From positions 215,549-279,548 of the forward strand of contig JAKSYS010000012.1 in assembly GCA_022925895.1 (NCBI GenBank): a DNA stretch of 64,000 bases, read 5' to 3'. The stretch comes from Fragilaria crotonensis (taxonomy: Eukaryota; Bacillariophyta; Fragilariophyceae; Fragilariales; Fragilariaceae). Below the pieces are notes generated by a model that was given only the letters and a program-made list of their open reading frames with translations, was not told the origin of the DNA and did no database searches. Every line of letters begins with the position of its first letter. The stretch's first letter is position 1. Of the stretch, positions 11,140-22,382 are shown in pieces. Both the position numbers and the translations under genes were made by a program.

Positions 11140-11886
11140 CTAATAAGATCCCTTCAATCGCGCATCACGTTCCTGGACAGTTTTTTCATACAACCGCCCA
11201 GTAGTGCGACTGGCTGCTCGTCGGATGGCATCCACGGAGGGAATGTCGCCTCCCCCATCTGGGCCCAGCAGATTGCCTAGTTCTCGATATTTTTGAAGAG
11301 ACGTGGCCATGCCTTCCAATGCTTGCGATGACGCGCTCTGGTCCTGCCTTAAAATGGCAGTCAACAATTTCTTTTCGCACTTTTCGAATTCATCCGCGCA
11401 CTTGTTCATATCCTTTGCGTATGACACCTTGACGTTGGTCCCACCCCCGACCAGCGACGACGTGTACAATTTCATGGGGAGGACGGTGTCGTCTCCAATT
11501 TTGATGGCGAAATCTTGGACGGCATCCCAATCTCCATTCCCAATCGCTTCGGCAGCTAGAGGTAGCGCATCGGAACATTTCTTGATTCGGGGCAAGTAGC
11601 GAACCTTGTTGGTTGGGTAGTAATAGTTGGAACGCAAATTCGGTTCAATTGAGCTCTGTGGTTTGGGAGACGCAACAACCTCGACTGGCTTCTTCTTTTC
11701 CTGAATCTGGGTTGGATCAGAGCCATAATCATCAAGAAGACCCGCGGATGCGATTGATGGAACTAAGAGTGGGGAGGCTGAGGCTATACATGATCCAAGG
11801 AAGCCACGTCGGCAATCGTTCGTCGACGAAAATCCCAGAGACAAGGCGGGGAGCCAGACTATCGAAGTAGCGAATACAAGTTTCAT
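11140..11886 (-). CDS. Putative thylakoid-lumen protein with Tat-like transit, helical
   Basis: A 248-aa single-exon ORF. The N-terminus has a signal peptide with a plastid-type cleavage site (MKLVFATSIVWLPALSLGFSS). It is followed by a second targeting segment with a twin-arginine motif, CRRGFLGSCIASASPLLVPSIASAG, which resembles a Tat-dependent lumen transfer domain with an A-x-A cleavage site. The mature region is predicted to be mostly helical: LPRIKKCSDALPLAAEAIGN, CADEFEKCEKKLLTAILRQD and LQKYRELGNLL. This layout resembles PsbQ/Psb31-like extrinsic photosystem II proteins, but I could not match family-specific residues, so it is reported only as a lumen-type helical protein. Targeting is inferred from sequence; function is open. 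Confidence 0.65.
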   Translation of the reverse strand: MKLVFATSIVWLPALSLGFSSTNDCRRGFLGSCIASASPLLVPSIASAGLLDDYGSDPTQIQEKKKPVEVVASPKPQSSIEPNLRSNYYYPTNKVRYLPRIKKCSDALPLAAEAIGNGDWDAVQDFAIKIGDDTVLPMKLYTSSLVGGGTNVKVSYAKDMNKCADEFEKCEKKLLTAILRQDQSASSQALEGMATSLQKYRELGNLLGPDGGGDIPSVDAIRRAASRTTGRLYEKTVQERDARLKGSY

Positions 11887-12808
11887 TGCAAGACTATGAG
11901 CGGATGAAGGATGTTGAAGAATTGAGATAAGAGTCGATGCACTCGAGCAATTTCGTGAGTGTTGAGGAGCCTATCGATTCCAAATCCGATAAAGGAGGAA
12001 GCACAGAAGTTTGTGAGGCTTCCGTCTATGAAAAATCATAAAATTGTTGAAAATGAGTCGACGATGAAAGATGGCTGACGTCGCAAGTTTTTTGGAATCG
12101 TCTGTCCGTTTCGTGGCTTCCAGTGTCGTCTGTACGCATACTCCAGTACATACTGTATATATGCGGAACGTCTGGATACTGGATATGGATACAGTACACT
12201 GTACCCTGAACTGCTACATGCCCATACTCCAGTACCCAGTACATTAGTACCAGTACATGTTCTAATTATCTATACAGTAACGTAGAATGCAGTAGTAAGA
12301 TTTATTACAACAGTACCAGTACGCAGAATGCAGTACCAGGATCCTCGCCGAGCATGAAGGAACATTTTTGAAACAACTGGCGACTGGCGACTGGCGACCT
12401 GTCTTCAGTCTTCATACTTCATACAGAAAGAAGCAAGCTGCCCAAAACAGAGTACGAGTAATGCTATCTCACCACAGCAACAGTAGCAAACGAGACTATA
12501 ATAAGCACGATTGTATCAAGATCTCCAAAAAAACGTTCTCCCTACTTCAAGCGGTCCGGTATAATACAATTCATTACATCGGTGCTTCATACACAGGAGC
12601 TCTAATCAGTTCACCGAAGTACTGGACTTCGCAGTTATCACATCCGAAGTCATACTAAGCGTTGGCACTGCTCTGCTATTGGAGCAGCTGCGACCTACAA
12701 TGACTAGCGGTACTCTCCAAGACAGGCTTCAAACTACGTCTCCAAATCCTATGGTTCGAAATCATTCCGAATCGTCTCTTAATTGGTCATCCAATAGCGC
12801 AATTAACG
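11887..12808. other. Intergenic, GTAC-rich, no gene seen
   Basis: Contains runs of GTAC/CCAGTAC-type words (about 12120-12340, e.g. CTCCAGTACCCAGTACATTA) and otherwise no conserved ORF. It separates the start of the lumen-type gene from the 3' end of the next minus-strand gene. Confidence 0.4.
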
Positions 12809-13507
12809 TCAGAGGTTGTCGTCCAAAAGGTTCATGGGCACCAAGTACTGTCGAAACTCGCCATCCTGCAATTGGACTTGAAAATACACTCCTCGGTACA
12901 CGCCATCATACTCTTCCAACATTGCGTCCCCTGGTTTCCACAAAGAATCAAATCCCAGTCCAGATTTTCGGATATCTGCGAACGTAAAGACCCCTCCCGA
13001 ATTATACTTGATATACACTCCTCCATTGAGTTCCAATGGAACGCCATCCTTGTCCATGCCATGCAACAATCCTCGCGGCAATCCGAGGGTCGTGACCCAG
13101 CTTTTCAGTGCTGCCACTCCCTCTTGTGCCGAAGAAGCGCAAATGCCCAAAAGACACTGTCCCTTGGTTGAGTCAGCGTCGCGTTCCTCTCGGGCGGCAT
13201 TATTCAGAAGCAACACGGCTTGTTTCAGCTCGTCCCTCGTTATGACGCCGTCGTCGGCACTGTTATCAATGGTACTGTCGTTCGATGCTGTGGATTTGAC
13301 TCTATCTGGATTTGTGGATCGATCCCATTCGGCCAGAAGTTTGGTTGCGTCCTCAATTGAATAGACAGCAGCCAGTTGGCAACTAGTAAGAGTAGGTGTA
13401 CTACTTCTTGTCAGACTGTTTCGGTTGTTGCGAAATTGTAACGAGATGACAAATGCGTGGGTTGTCGTCAAGGCCACAACCGAAACGAAAAGGAAGATGT
13501 GCCACAT
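12809..13507 (-). CDS. Conserved-looking targeted protein of unknown function
   Basis: The ATG at 13507 gives 232 aa beginning MWHIFLFVSVVALTTTHAFV. This is a hydrophobic signal with a THAF-type junction similar to plastid-targeted diatom proteins, so it was preferred over an in-frame ATG 14 codons upstream. After a Ser/Thr-rich linker the globular part contains AALKSWVTTLGLPRGLLHGM, PLELNGGVYIKYNS and GVYRGVYFQVQLQDG, a beta-rich C-terminus. It ends YLVPMNLLDDNL. No named family is recognised. Plastid or secretory targeting is probable from the leader only. Confidence 0.6.
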   Translation of the reverse strand: MWHIFLFVSVVALTTTHAFVISLQFRNNRNSLTRSSTPTLTSCQLAAVYSIEDATKLLAEWDRSTNPDRVKSTASNDSTIDNSADDGVITRDELKQAVLLLNNAAREERDADSTKGQCLLGICASSAQEGVAALKSWVTTLGLPRGLLHGMDKDGVPLELNGGVYIKYNSGGVFTFADIRKSGLGFDSLWKPGDAMLEEYDGVYRGVYFQVQLQDGEFRQYLVPMNLLDDNL

Positions 13508-14426
13508 CTTGCTTTTGGTTTCGAAGACAACCGGTAAACAGGGATACAAAGTTGTGACTTCGAGGAAATATGTGCGACAATGAGTGTATTCTTACTTATT
13601 TTGTTGCATTACTGCAATGGATGGTAAAAGGGAAAAGGGCACTCGACAATCGCTTTCTCGTTTGGTGGGCGGAGAATGTGACGGTCGGGAACTCAAAAGT
13701 TCAAGTTGGTTCTGATTGATCTTGGAGTACAGTACAAGTACAAGTATCGTACTCGGTGTATCTGGTTCAACAAAGCAAGGAGACAGAAGGACCCCAGTAC
13801 TGAGTACGACAGTACTTGTACCCGCAGTGAAATCCTTTCCATCGCCTGTTCGACAGTCGACCGTACAGTACTTGCACCAGGTTCTACTATGCACTATGCA
13901 CTATGCACTATGAATGATGTGTAATGTGTACCAGGTAGCAGGTACCATGGTAGCAGGTACTATAGACTTGGTACTCGGAGTACTTGTACCGTAGTATTTT
14001 ACTTGAGGATAATGAAGGAATCACGCGTCCACCGCAGACCGCAGTCCTGTACTAGTACCTGGTACCTGTACCTGGTACCAGGTATGCTTATGCTATACTC
14101 GGAGCTCGGAGTACCTGGTATATGATATGGTCAAAGAGTGTATCGTAGGACCTGGCAATAGAAGAAGCGTATTATTTCCCTGTGATTGCCCCATGCTACA
14201 ACTGCCTGGTACTACAGTACCAGGTACTGAAGTACAATAACTCCTTCGTACAGTCGTTTACTCTGAGGATGAATACAGTACGAGTATGACATACCTGCGG
14301 TACTTGTACGCAACAGTGGCGCGAACATTTCGACAATTCACAGGAAAGAGAGTTACATGCATATGTACAAATATATAGTAAACACCTGTTCATGCATATC
14401 ATTTCAAGAGATGTTTTTATCTCGTT
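13508..14426. other. Intergenic, dense in GTAC palindromes
   Basis: Divergent flank between the gene at 12809-13507 (-) and the glycosyltransferase (+). It is one of the densest examples in the window of GTAC-centred words, e.g. near 13920-14120 (TACTCGGAGTACTTGTACC, TACCTGGTACCTGTACC). A short ACTATGCACT tandem occurs near 13888-13910. No gene recognised. Confidence 0.45.
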
Positions 14427-15777
14427 ATGCCTTCGCTTTCTAGACGACGCGGGAACCACAATCTTGGTGGGGTTTCTTGGCGCTGGGGTTCAAATGCTCG
14501 CCTCTCACTCTGTGGGATATGCTTGCTTGCCTATCTAGCACTACGTGTCTCTGACGACTATGACTTCGGCGCTACTTCACTTGACGTTGCAATTCACGCA
14601 CCCTCCGAATCTCAAAGAAGCCTAATTCCTGAAATTGTAGTTACTACCGCCGCGGCACAGGAAGTTCCAGCGTCGTCCGAAATAGCAGAAAACCAGGATC
14701 GTGCAAATGTTGAGCTCAATTCATCGCCCCAGGAACAGGAAGTTCAAGCAGCGTCAGAATCTCAAGGAGTCCAAGCACCCCCGACGAAGGAATTAAGGCA
14801 ATCCGACATAATCGGCATGCCACAAATGCCGGCTCCTGGGACTGGGTTCAAGACGGGTGACAAGAAGATTTTAGTCGTTTACTCAGGCCCTACTGTTTTG
14901 GCAGATCTCGAGGCGGTTCGGCAGCCTGGGTCTCCGTCTAGTGAGCGACTGAAGGAGCTTTACCGGCTTAATTTTGAATATTTTCTCAAATACGGTGTCC
15001 AATGCCGAACTCAGGATACTCTCGTGATGGTCACGGAAGTAGTCCAGCAACGATATCAACCTCAAATCGATGCCCTCCACTCCAAGTGCCAGCAACATGG
15101 TCACCGAGTCATCATGGCCATTCGCAATAGCACATGCTGGGACCTGGAATCGGTTCGCCGGGCCATGCACGACGACATTGTGGATCTTAATCTCTACGAT
15201 TACTTCGTTTACGTCAATTGCGGGACATCTGGCCCTTCGAGACTTTGGGCTGACTTGCCTTGGACGGATGTACTCTTGGAAAAGCTCAATGACAAGGTCA
15301 AAATGAGTGGCCTTACTTTGAATTGCGGCTCAGCCGATCCGCACCTGCAAAGCATGGTATACGCACTCGATCGAGAAGGATTACAGATTATCCGTGAATC
15401 CGATGCAGTGTTTGAATGCGAAGAGGCACTCAAAACTTTCACGGGACCCCCCGGATTCACTCATGCGAATGAAGTTGATAAACGGGATCACTTGATTATC
15501 AGCCGTTACGAGAGTGGTATGGGCCGGATTTTACTGCAAAAGATTCGGACTCTCACCGATTGTCCGACCAACAGCGGTGTTTCAGTCGAATGCATCGTCC
15601 TGTCAGGCTGATGCAAAGTATAATTCGGATATATGGCTCGTTGAGCGAATGAAAAAGGAATTCGGGCGAATTCCTCGCTTGGATGAAATGATTTTCTTCA
15701 AGGGTTCACGCGTGTTTCCTGATCACCTTGCCGCGGAAATCAACTATACCTTAGAAGTGAATTGGGAATGGCTGTGA
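14427..15777 (+). CDS. Putative type II Golgi glycosyltransferase, frame broken near its 3' end
   Basis: The first frame (14427-15611) starts MPSLSRRRGNHN and has one transmembrane anchor at about residues 27-42 (LSLCGICLLAYLALRV). A low-complexity stem follows, then a catalytic-type domain with KILVVYSGPTVLADL, YDYFVYVNCGTSGPSRLW, HLQSMVYALDREGLQII and ISRYESGMGRILL. At about 15527-15545, beside TTTT and AAAA runs, similarity shifts into another frame that continues FGLSPIVRPTAVF, YNSDIWLVERMKKEFGRIP and DEMIFFKGSRVFP to the stop at 15777. The combined layout of about 450 aa (short tail, TM, stem, lumenal domain) is that of a Golgi glycosyltransferase. The exact family is not recognised. The break may be a real lesion or an assembly error; no GT-AG intron fits. 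Confidence 0.6.
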
Positions 15778-16187
15778 TGACGATCTCGGTCAAGCCAGCG
15801 ATCAAATCATCTGCTATAGAATCCGTGGGACGGCGTCGGGCAAACATGATTTTGATTGATGGAGTTTAGGTCGAGCTAGCTAACGAGTCACTCCAAAATC
15901 CTTTCATTACCCGTTTTCTTTTCTACCGGTACGCCAAGGTACTTGTTGCTGACCACTGTGCGCATAGGAAAGAAAACTGGAAGTATGTTCATTTACAGTG
16001 GTACTTGTTCCTTGTATCATTGTACAGAGAATTCACTACTGGTACTGTTTACTAGTCAAGATCGCGACACACCAAGTCCACCTTGTTGGACAGACGTCAG
16101 TCTTGTTATTTGAAAATGACATGCGAATCAATTACTGTTGTCGTAGGTTGTTGTGTGAATTGTGAAAAGATCAACGGACTTGAGGCG

Positions 16188-16883
16188 ATGATGATGACGA
16201 AGTTCCGCAACATCCTTATCTCTGCGCTTGCAGCTGTTGCATGTGTTGCACTGTTATCATCTGATCTCAGCAGAACTGGTGGTACTAACAGTAGAGTCAA
16301 CATTTTTGTTGCGGCGTGGAGTTTGCCAAATGCCGATACCATTGTTTCTGCGACGCCAAGGAGTCGAGCTCAATTTCTGCAACAAAGTGTTGCAGCAGCA
16401 GGATTAATTGTGTTGGGATCATCGACGATTTCGGTTGCTTCGTCTTCCGCTGCTGCTGCAGACGTCACCGAGAACAAGCTTGTGAATCTGAGTGACGCCG
16501 ACTTGAAAGAGATTGTTCGAAAAGATGTTGTTGATCACAAGTTCTTGACAAATGGAAAGTTGACGCGAACCATTTACGACGAATCAGCCACGTTCACCGA
16601 TGAGATTGATACGTACACGATGGACAAGTGGATTGTGGGAACCCAAAAACTCTTTGTGGGAGACAAGTCGCGTGTCGATTTGGTGGGAGATATTGACGTG
16701 ACTCGCGACCGCGTCGAATTCCGATTCGATGAAGATCTCATGTTTAACATTCCGTTCAAGCCTGTCGTCACTTTAACTGGCAAGGTTGTGTTGCAACGAT
16801 CTCCTGATACAGGGCTCATCACGTCATACCAAGAGTTTTGGGATCAAGACGTCGCGAGCGTCTTGAAGTCAGCCAAATTCTGA
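16188..16883 (+). CDS. NTF2/SnoaL-like protein with plastid-lumen leader
   Basis: Starts at MMMTKFRNILIS (16188), giving about 231 aa. An upstream in-frame ATG at 16116 is possible but would bury the signal sequence. The leader is bipartite: a first hydrophobic segment (ISALAAVACVALLSS), then an Arg-bearing second segment (PRSRAQFLQQSVAAAGLIV) ending in an Ala-rich site (SSAAAADV), consistent with thylakoid-lumen routing. The mature part, about 140 residues, has the look of an NTF2/SnoaL-type alpha+beta barrel: FLTNGKLTRTIYDESATFTD, TMDKWIVGTQKLF, VEFRFDEDLMFNIPFKPVV and ITSYQEFWDQDVASVLK. It resembles the uncharacterised DUF2358-type plastid proteins; function is unknown. Confidence 0.68.
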   Translation: MMMTKFRNILISALAAVACVALLSSDLSRTGGTNSRVNIFVAAWSLPNADTIVSATPRSRAQFLQQSVAAAGLIVLGSSTISVASSSAAAADVTENKLVNLSDADLKEIVRKDVVDHKFLTNGKLTRTIYDESATFTDEIDTYTMDKWIVGTQKLFVGDKSRVDLVGDIDVTRDRVEFRFDEDLMFNIPFKPVVTLTGKVVLQRSPDTGLITSYQEFWDQDVASVLKSAKF

Positions 16884-17126
16884 CTACCCATGCGCAAAAT
16901 AGACAACAGCATCGCTGAGCACTACAACAACATGTACTGAAGTATGGATTAGTCAACGCAAAATATAGAACATTTAGTGATCATTCTATTCATCATTATA
17001 CAACCCCAGATAATAATGACTTGCTGCCTTCCATCACCGAAAGTGCATTTGGAGGCGGAACGCAAAGCAGGTGTGCGCAGGAGCTTGCGCAAGGAACAGC
17101 ACATGAGTTAAGCAAGATTGCATATC

Positions 17127-17417
17127 TTACACTTGCACCCCCATCGCAGGCGAAACTTGAGGTGGAGCGTAGTCTCCCCCAACATCGTCTCCGTTGGCGC
17201 CCGCATACGGATCTCCTACGAAATTGCCATCATCTGTCAATTTGGCCAGACGTCGTTGGCGTTGTCGATCTTGAGCTCGCTTGGCACGAAAGTAGTTTCC
17301 AATGCAGAGGACAGTGATGAAGCCGACTAAAAATGCCGTGAAGCAAATCGCCTGATGACGGATTGTGTGAGAAGTATATAAATCCAATGACGCAGAGAAA
17401 ACAACTTCAAACGACAT
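17127..17417 (-). CDS. Small single-pass membrane protein, hypothetical
   Basis: A 96-aa ORF starting with ATG at 17417. It has one clear transmembrane helix (AICFTAFLVGFITVLCIGNYF, about residues 28-48), a strongly basic stretch right after it (RAKRAQDRQRQRR) and an acidic, Gly/Pro-rich C-terminus (GDDVGGDYAPPQ). The positive-inside rule places the C-terminus in the cytosol or stroma. No family is recognised. The amphipathic and charge pattern make it more credible than other short ORFs nearby, but it has no independent support. Confidence 0.4.
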   Translation of the reverse strand: MSFEVVFSASLDLYTSHTIRHQAICFTAFLVGFITVLCIGNYFRAKRAQDRQRQRRLAKLTDDGNFVGDPYAGANGDDVGGDYAPPQVSPAMGVQV

Positions 17418-18657
17418 GGAAAGGCCATAAATTCAGGAACGATTCCGTGGTCCAGCCAGAATCTCGGAGCAGTGACGCCCACGGCTCATACGCTCATGCA
17501 ATCACCTGGTCGGTGGCGTGTTTTCGATCGAGAAGTTGGAAATTTGAAATCCGAGTATTTCAATGTTCCATTTATGCACAGTACCCGTATTTCCATGGCA
17601 AAAGAATATAACCTCTGGCAGCGAATCCGAAACATCCCAACAACGGTGAAACAACGTCAACCTACCAAAATCACTTCCACCAAAGATCGTCCTCGTGATC
17701 GATAAGTCATTTTTGTGTTTCAATGGCGGCAATCGAGAACGCAGAAGATGATGCTGAGCCTTGGATCGATAGCAATTGGCAGCCTACGGTTGTTTGATAA
17801 AAGGCACGTTCCGTTCCGTAACGAAGATTACTTCGGCGTAGTAGTAGCCTGACCCGCTTCTATGCACACAGAGGAAACTCTCGAAGGTTGTATAACTAGC
17901 GGATCAGATCAGACCAAGGACAGTATCGCAAAAAATGCAGGCTAAAGAGTGCAAGAATACGGTAACAAAGTGGCGTAACGATTGAGATCCGTCAATGTCA
18001 ACGTCGACGCGACAGCACAGCTTCACGTTTCCACCTGCTGTCCCTGAAATGGAAGGCACTGTGCGGGGAACGAAATGTGTGTCTGGTTGTACAGTTCTTG
18101 AACTGCGTATGTAGAGAGCCGACTGGGAGATTCCAGCATGTTGCCACCAAGACATGTATTCAAAACCTCCTATCACATACGTTTGAGTCGTCGCTGTTCA
18201 GTATATGCGGTAATTATAAACTCAGTACATGAATATTTTTAAAGAGAGTGCTTCGAAGTATATAGAGTAGAGGTGTGAATAAACGCATACCGCCTCAAGG
18301 TTTCAGGTTTCAGGCGGGAGGCGGGCAATGACATCAAGCAACAGTAGAGAATCCTACTGCACCTGGAGCACAGTACACCAATGACCAGCTACTGTACTAC
18401 TGGTACTTGTACACCAGATCCAGATTACTTGTCTCACCGTCTCTCACCCAACACCGCCCAACTACTGGTATGTACACTTCGTAACTGGTACTAGTACGTG
18501 CACTAGTACTTGTACCTGGTATGATACTGGAGAACGAACTCTACGTCATACGGAGTACGGAATAGTGCAGAAGAGCGAAAGCTACCGGTACTATGTTATC
18601 TACTACTATGTCATTATGCATGAGAGCGAACGCTACAATGAAGTACTATTATCGTTC
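17418..18657. other. Intergenic, no gene recognised
   Basis: About 1.2 kb without a conserved ORF. The right half (18340-18560) is again rich in GTAC-type words such as GTACTACTGGTACTTGTAC. Short ORFs here show no domain or leader signature. Confidence 0.4.
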
Positions 18658-19768
18658 CTAAACAGCTTCCAACCGATACATATCATTACGTTTCTGCGCC
18701 GCCGTTGGAATCGATTGTCGCATCGATGCCACTTTTTCCAAATCCAAATCACACATCACCAACGCCTCGTGCTCATCGCAGGTGGCCAGCACCTCACCCC
18801 ACGGCGACACGGCCGTCGAATGACCCCATGCTGTATACGGAGGATACGGACTGGATGAAGGAGACGAAACGACCCGGGCGGGAGACGCCGTGAGGACAAA
18901 GCATTGGTTGTCGACGGCGCGGGCACGTTGCAACAATTCCCAATGCGCAGGACCTGTTGTGAGGTTGAATGCGCCGGGGAAGATTAATATATTACATTTG
19001 TATTTTTTCGTGAGCAACAGAGAGTATTCTGGGAAACGTATGTCGTAGCTAGCGGGATCGTCGATGTAAGATACACGTTTGTTACAACATCAGAGTTTGC
19101 AACGGAATCACTCACCAGATACCGACACCAATCATTCCAAATTCGTCACCACCATCAAAGGCAGTCATGGTATCCCCTGGACTGAGCGTGTCGCTCTCCT
19201 TGAATCGAATCCCCCCTGGGACGTCAATATCAAAGAGGTGCACCTTTCGATGCTTGGCTACGACGGTCCCTGCCTTATCAAAAACCAAGCAGGTATTGTA
19301 TATCTTTCCACCGTCAATCTCAGGAATGGATCCTCCGACAATGATCATTTGAAGCTTCTGCGCAAGATCCTGCAACAGCTTGGCCGAGGGTGACGACTGT
19401 GACAGATCACAGTCTTCGACCCTAGCACCGATGCTTGGTAACACTTCGGCATAGTCTGCAAAGGCAGCGGTAGCATATGGGCCATTCCAAATTTCAGGTA
19501 AAACAGCAAGCTGCGCTCCTTTATCGGCAGCTCGCGTCAAATACGACGATGCAGTCTCATGATTCACTGCCTTGTCGTTACTGACTGGAAACTGGCAAAG
19601 TGCGACTTTGGCGGCTTTCATTGCGCTACAGGCTGCGACCTTGTTGAGGTGCGTGACAGTCGAAGTCGTGAAATGACGACCACTAGGGATTCGACGAATA
19701 ATGAAGGCAGTAGCGATGTTGCTAGACAGGAGAAGCGCCAAGGGATGGCAACTAAATCTCATTGTCAT
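18658..19768 (-). CDS. Omega-amidase / NIT2-type carbon-nitrogen hydrolase
   Basis: Two exons on the minus strand: 19768-19116 and 19048-18658, with a 67-bp GT-AG intron. The N-terminal ~45 residues (FSCHPLALLLSSNIATAFII) look like an organelle-targeting leader. The nitrilase-superfamily triad is visible: Glu in LAVLPEIWNGPY, Lys in AKHRKVHLFDID and Cys in GVGICYDIRFPEY. The catalytic Cys codon is split by the intron (TG|C), so the reading is only correct if the intron is removed. The residues around VHLFDIDVPGGIRFKESDTL match NIT2/omega-amidases, which hydrolyse alpha-ketoglutaramate and alpha-ketosuccinamate after glutamine/asparagine transamination. The product is about 347 aa including the leader. 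The family call is strong; substrate is by family. Confidence 0.87.
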
Positions 19769-20372
19769 TCCTGGCTCCCATGAAAATCATCAAATCAACA
19801 TCATATGATTGACGGTGGGTTCCTGTCAGTACGTGGTACTACTATCCGTCTTTTCGTACAGTATGCATACTCCAGTACCACATAGCGTGGAGTAGAACTG
19901 TGGAACTGTTTGCTACTAGGAAGTACTCCAGAGTCCAGAGTACCTGGTATGGAGTACTCCGCAGTACGAGTACATACAATACTCTTGTCCCGTACTGTGT
20001 GTGGGTATGTCATACTCGATACTGGAGTACTCGGCCTACCATGTCCGCAGCTTATTGCACAGTACTACCTGGTAGTACCTCTACTCGGAGTACTTGTACA
20101 GTAGGTGCGAATCTCTAATCAATTAGTTGTAGAGCTCTACTATCGTATGATGCCTTGGACCTAGAGGAGAGGTGTCTCTATTGGAGCATCAATCAGAAGG
20201 AAACAACTGGGGGCAGTACAGCTCGAATACTGCAGGAAGAGGGAGGACTTGGATGAAAACGCTGCACTACAAGAACCAGAGGAAACCTAGGGTTTCGATC
20301 GCAAGTCGAGGCTTGCGGGAATAGCGAACTTCGAACACGCTACCTTGTTGCTACCTAGACGCTCACCTTACC
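19769..20372. other. Intergenic, GTAC-rich
   Basis: Between the omega-amidase start and the end of threonine deaminase. The 19830-20105 part carries many near-palindromes (GTACTCCGCAGTACGAGTAC, TACTCGGAGTACTTGTACAG). No gene recognised. Confidence 0.4.
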
Positions 20373-22382
20373 TCATTTTTGCTTCGAGTTCAGCAAGAAT
20401 TGCTCATATACCGGATTATTCGTCTCTTCAACGTAATTGTAGCCAAGAGTCGACAGCGATTCGAGAAATCGTTTGTCGCAGGAGTCTGGAACTTGTATTC
20501 CTACCAAAACACGTCCGAAATCATCTCCGTGGTTTCTATAGTGAAACAGAGACACATTCCAGTCAATTTCCAAGCTCAGCAAGAATCGTTGCAGCGCACC
20601 GGGACTTTCGGGAAAATCAAAGCGAAAGAGTCGTTCGTGAGGAACCACAGAACGACCACCTGACATGTGGCGAATGTGCACTTTTGCCAATTCGTTGTGC
20701 GTCAAATCGGTGCAAGGAAAGTTGTGCTCTCTCAATTTCGACATGACACCTTCAAAGTCATTTTCAATGGTCGCGACCGGCTGGAAGCTGATCAAAATAT
20801 CAGCATTGCCTTCACTTTCATAACGATATGAGAATTCAGTCACATTACGAGGCCAAATCATGGAATAGAGATTGCGGAACGACCCCGGAGTTTCAGGAAT
20901 TGTCACGGCCAACGTCTTTTCAGACTCATCCGCACGCTCGGAGACGAAACGCAATCGATCAAAGTCCATGTTAGCACCAGACGTAATGGCAACGAGAGTT
21001 TGGCCCGTAATGTTACGCTCTTCAACATACTTCTTCATACCAGCCACCGCAAGTGCACCAGCAGGTTCCAGCACGACACGTGCATCATTGTAGCTGAGCT
21101 TGATGGCATTGCAGATTTGGTCGGTATCAACCGTGATCATTTCATCCACCAGCTGACTGCAGATGCGGAAGGTTTCCGTACCGATCGTCTTGACGGCCGC
21201 TCCATCTGCAAATAGACCAACTGAATCGAGAGTTACGACTCTATTTTGCTTAATGGATTCAGTCATGCCGGCCGCATCTGCAGCTTCGACACCAATAATC
21301 CGGACATTGGGTCGAACACGTTTGACATAGGCAGCGATACCTGCCAGCATGCCACCTCCGCCGCAGCAGACAAAAATAGCATCGAGTGGACGACTCACAC
21401 ATTCCTTAAGGATTTCCATTCCTAACAATAGTGTCAGAATCTGAAACGACGTCAGGGTAGATTATTCTCAACCGCTTTTCAACTCACCAATCGTTCCCTG
21501 CCCTGCAATGACATAAGGATCGTCGAATGGATGAATCATTGCCATACTCTCTTCCTTCATCAACCTATACGCTTCGGCTGCTGCTTCGTCATAGTTATTA
21601 CCAAAGAGTCTCACTTCTACAGTTGGTCCTCCATGAGTCCTGACGGCATTGACCTTGATCAATGGCGTGGCCAGCGGCATGACAATGACGGCCCGACATC
21701 CCAACATGCGTGCCGACATGGCGACACCTTGAGCGTGGTTGCCAGCACTGCAGGCGACCACTCCTCGTTCCAAATCAGCCTGCGTCAAATGCGCCATTTT
21801 GTTGTAAGCACCGCGAACTTTGAAGGAAAAGACAGGCTGTGTGTCTTCGCGTTTGAGTAAGACTGTATTTTTTAAATGCTGAAGTGAGAGGGAAAAAGAT
21901 AGGAGTATGTGAGTTTTGGGAGCGGCAAGGCAAGGTCTGCAAGGGGAATGTTGGTACAGTATTCTTACAGCACTTAGGTTCTTGGCATGTTGCAAATCAG
22001 TTTCAATGGCGGCTTCGTAGACGCGAGCGTTCAAGATTTTGCTCAAATATCCAATGGCATGCTCCTTGGCATTGAGCAAGACTGGTTTGGTTTCCATGTT
22101 GTAGTCCTTGCTGTTCCGGTCAACGGCAGGAAACGAAACGAATTCAGAGGAGGCATCACCATTCTCGTCAAAAGCGTACTGGTTGCTGGACGACGCGGAA
22201 AACGATGCAGAGGAAGATAATTGTGAACTACTCATCTCCACACGTGGGTCCTCAGTGTAATCTTCCAACGACGACGATTTGAAGTAGCGCACGCAGGTTG
22301 CTGCCGTCAATGGTTTACTAGTAGCGCTGCTCCTTGTCTGGACGAGCCGCAAGAAGGAGCGTTGGGAAAGAGCGGACAACAT
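20373..22382 (-). CDS. ilvA: Biosynthetic threonine deaminase (threonine ammonia-lyase)
   Basis: Three exons: 22382-21969, 21878-21488 and 21421-20373. The introns are 90 bp (GTAAGA...TTCAG) and 66 bp (GTGAGT...GTTAG). The 90-bp intron is a multiple of three and stays open, so a naive reading retains about 30 extra residues inside HAKNLSA|HLKNTVLLKRED. The PLP-binding lysine lies in VFSFKVRGAYNKM; other fold-type II motifs are CSAGNHAQGVA, AGQGTIGMEILKE and the Gly loop VCCGGGGMLAGIA. The C-terminus has two ACT-like regulatory repeats (TIPETPGSFRNLYSMI and DFPESPGALQRFLLS), diagnostic of the isoleucine-inhibited biosynthetic enzyme. It converts threonine to 2-oxobutanoate, the first step toward isoleucine. 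The Ser-rich N-terminal extension of about 90 residues suggests organelle import. Confidence 0.93.

Noticed and set aside
16083-16187. Upstream start for the NTF2-like lumen protein
   Set aside because: The first codon at 16083 is TTG, and the ATG at 16116 would put a Cys-rich stretch before the signal peptide; MMMTKFRN at 16188 fits a leader better.
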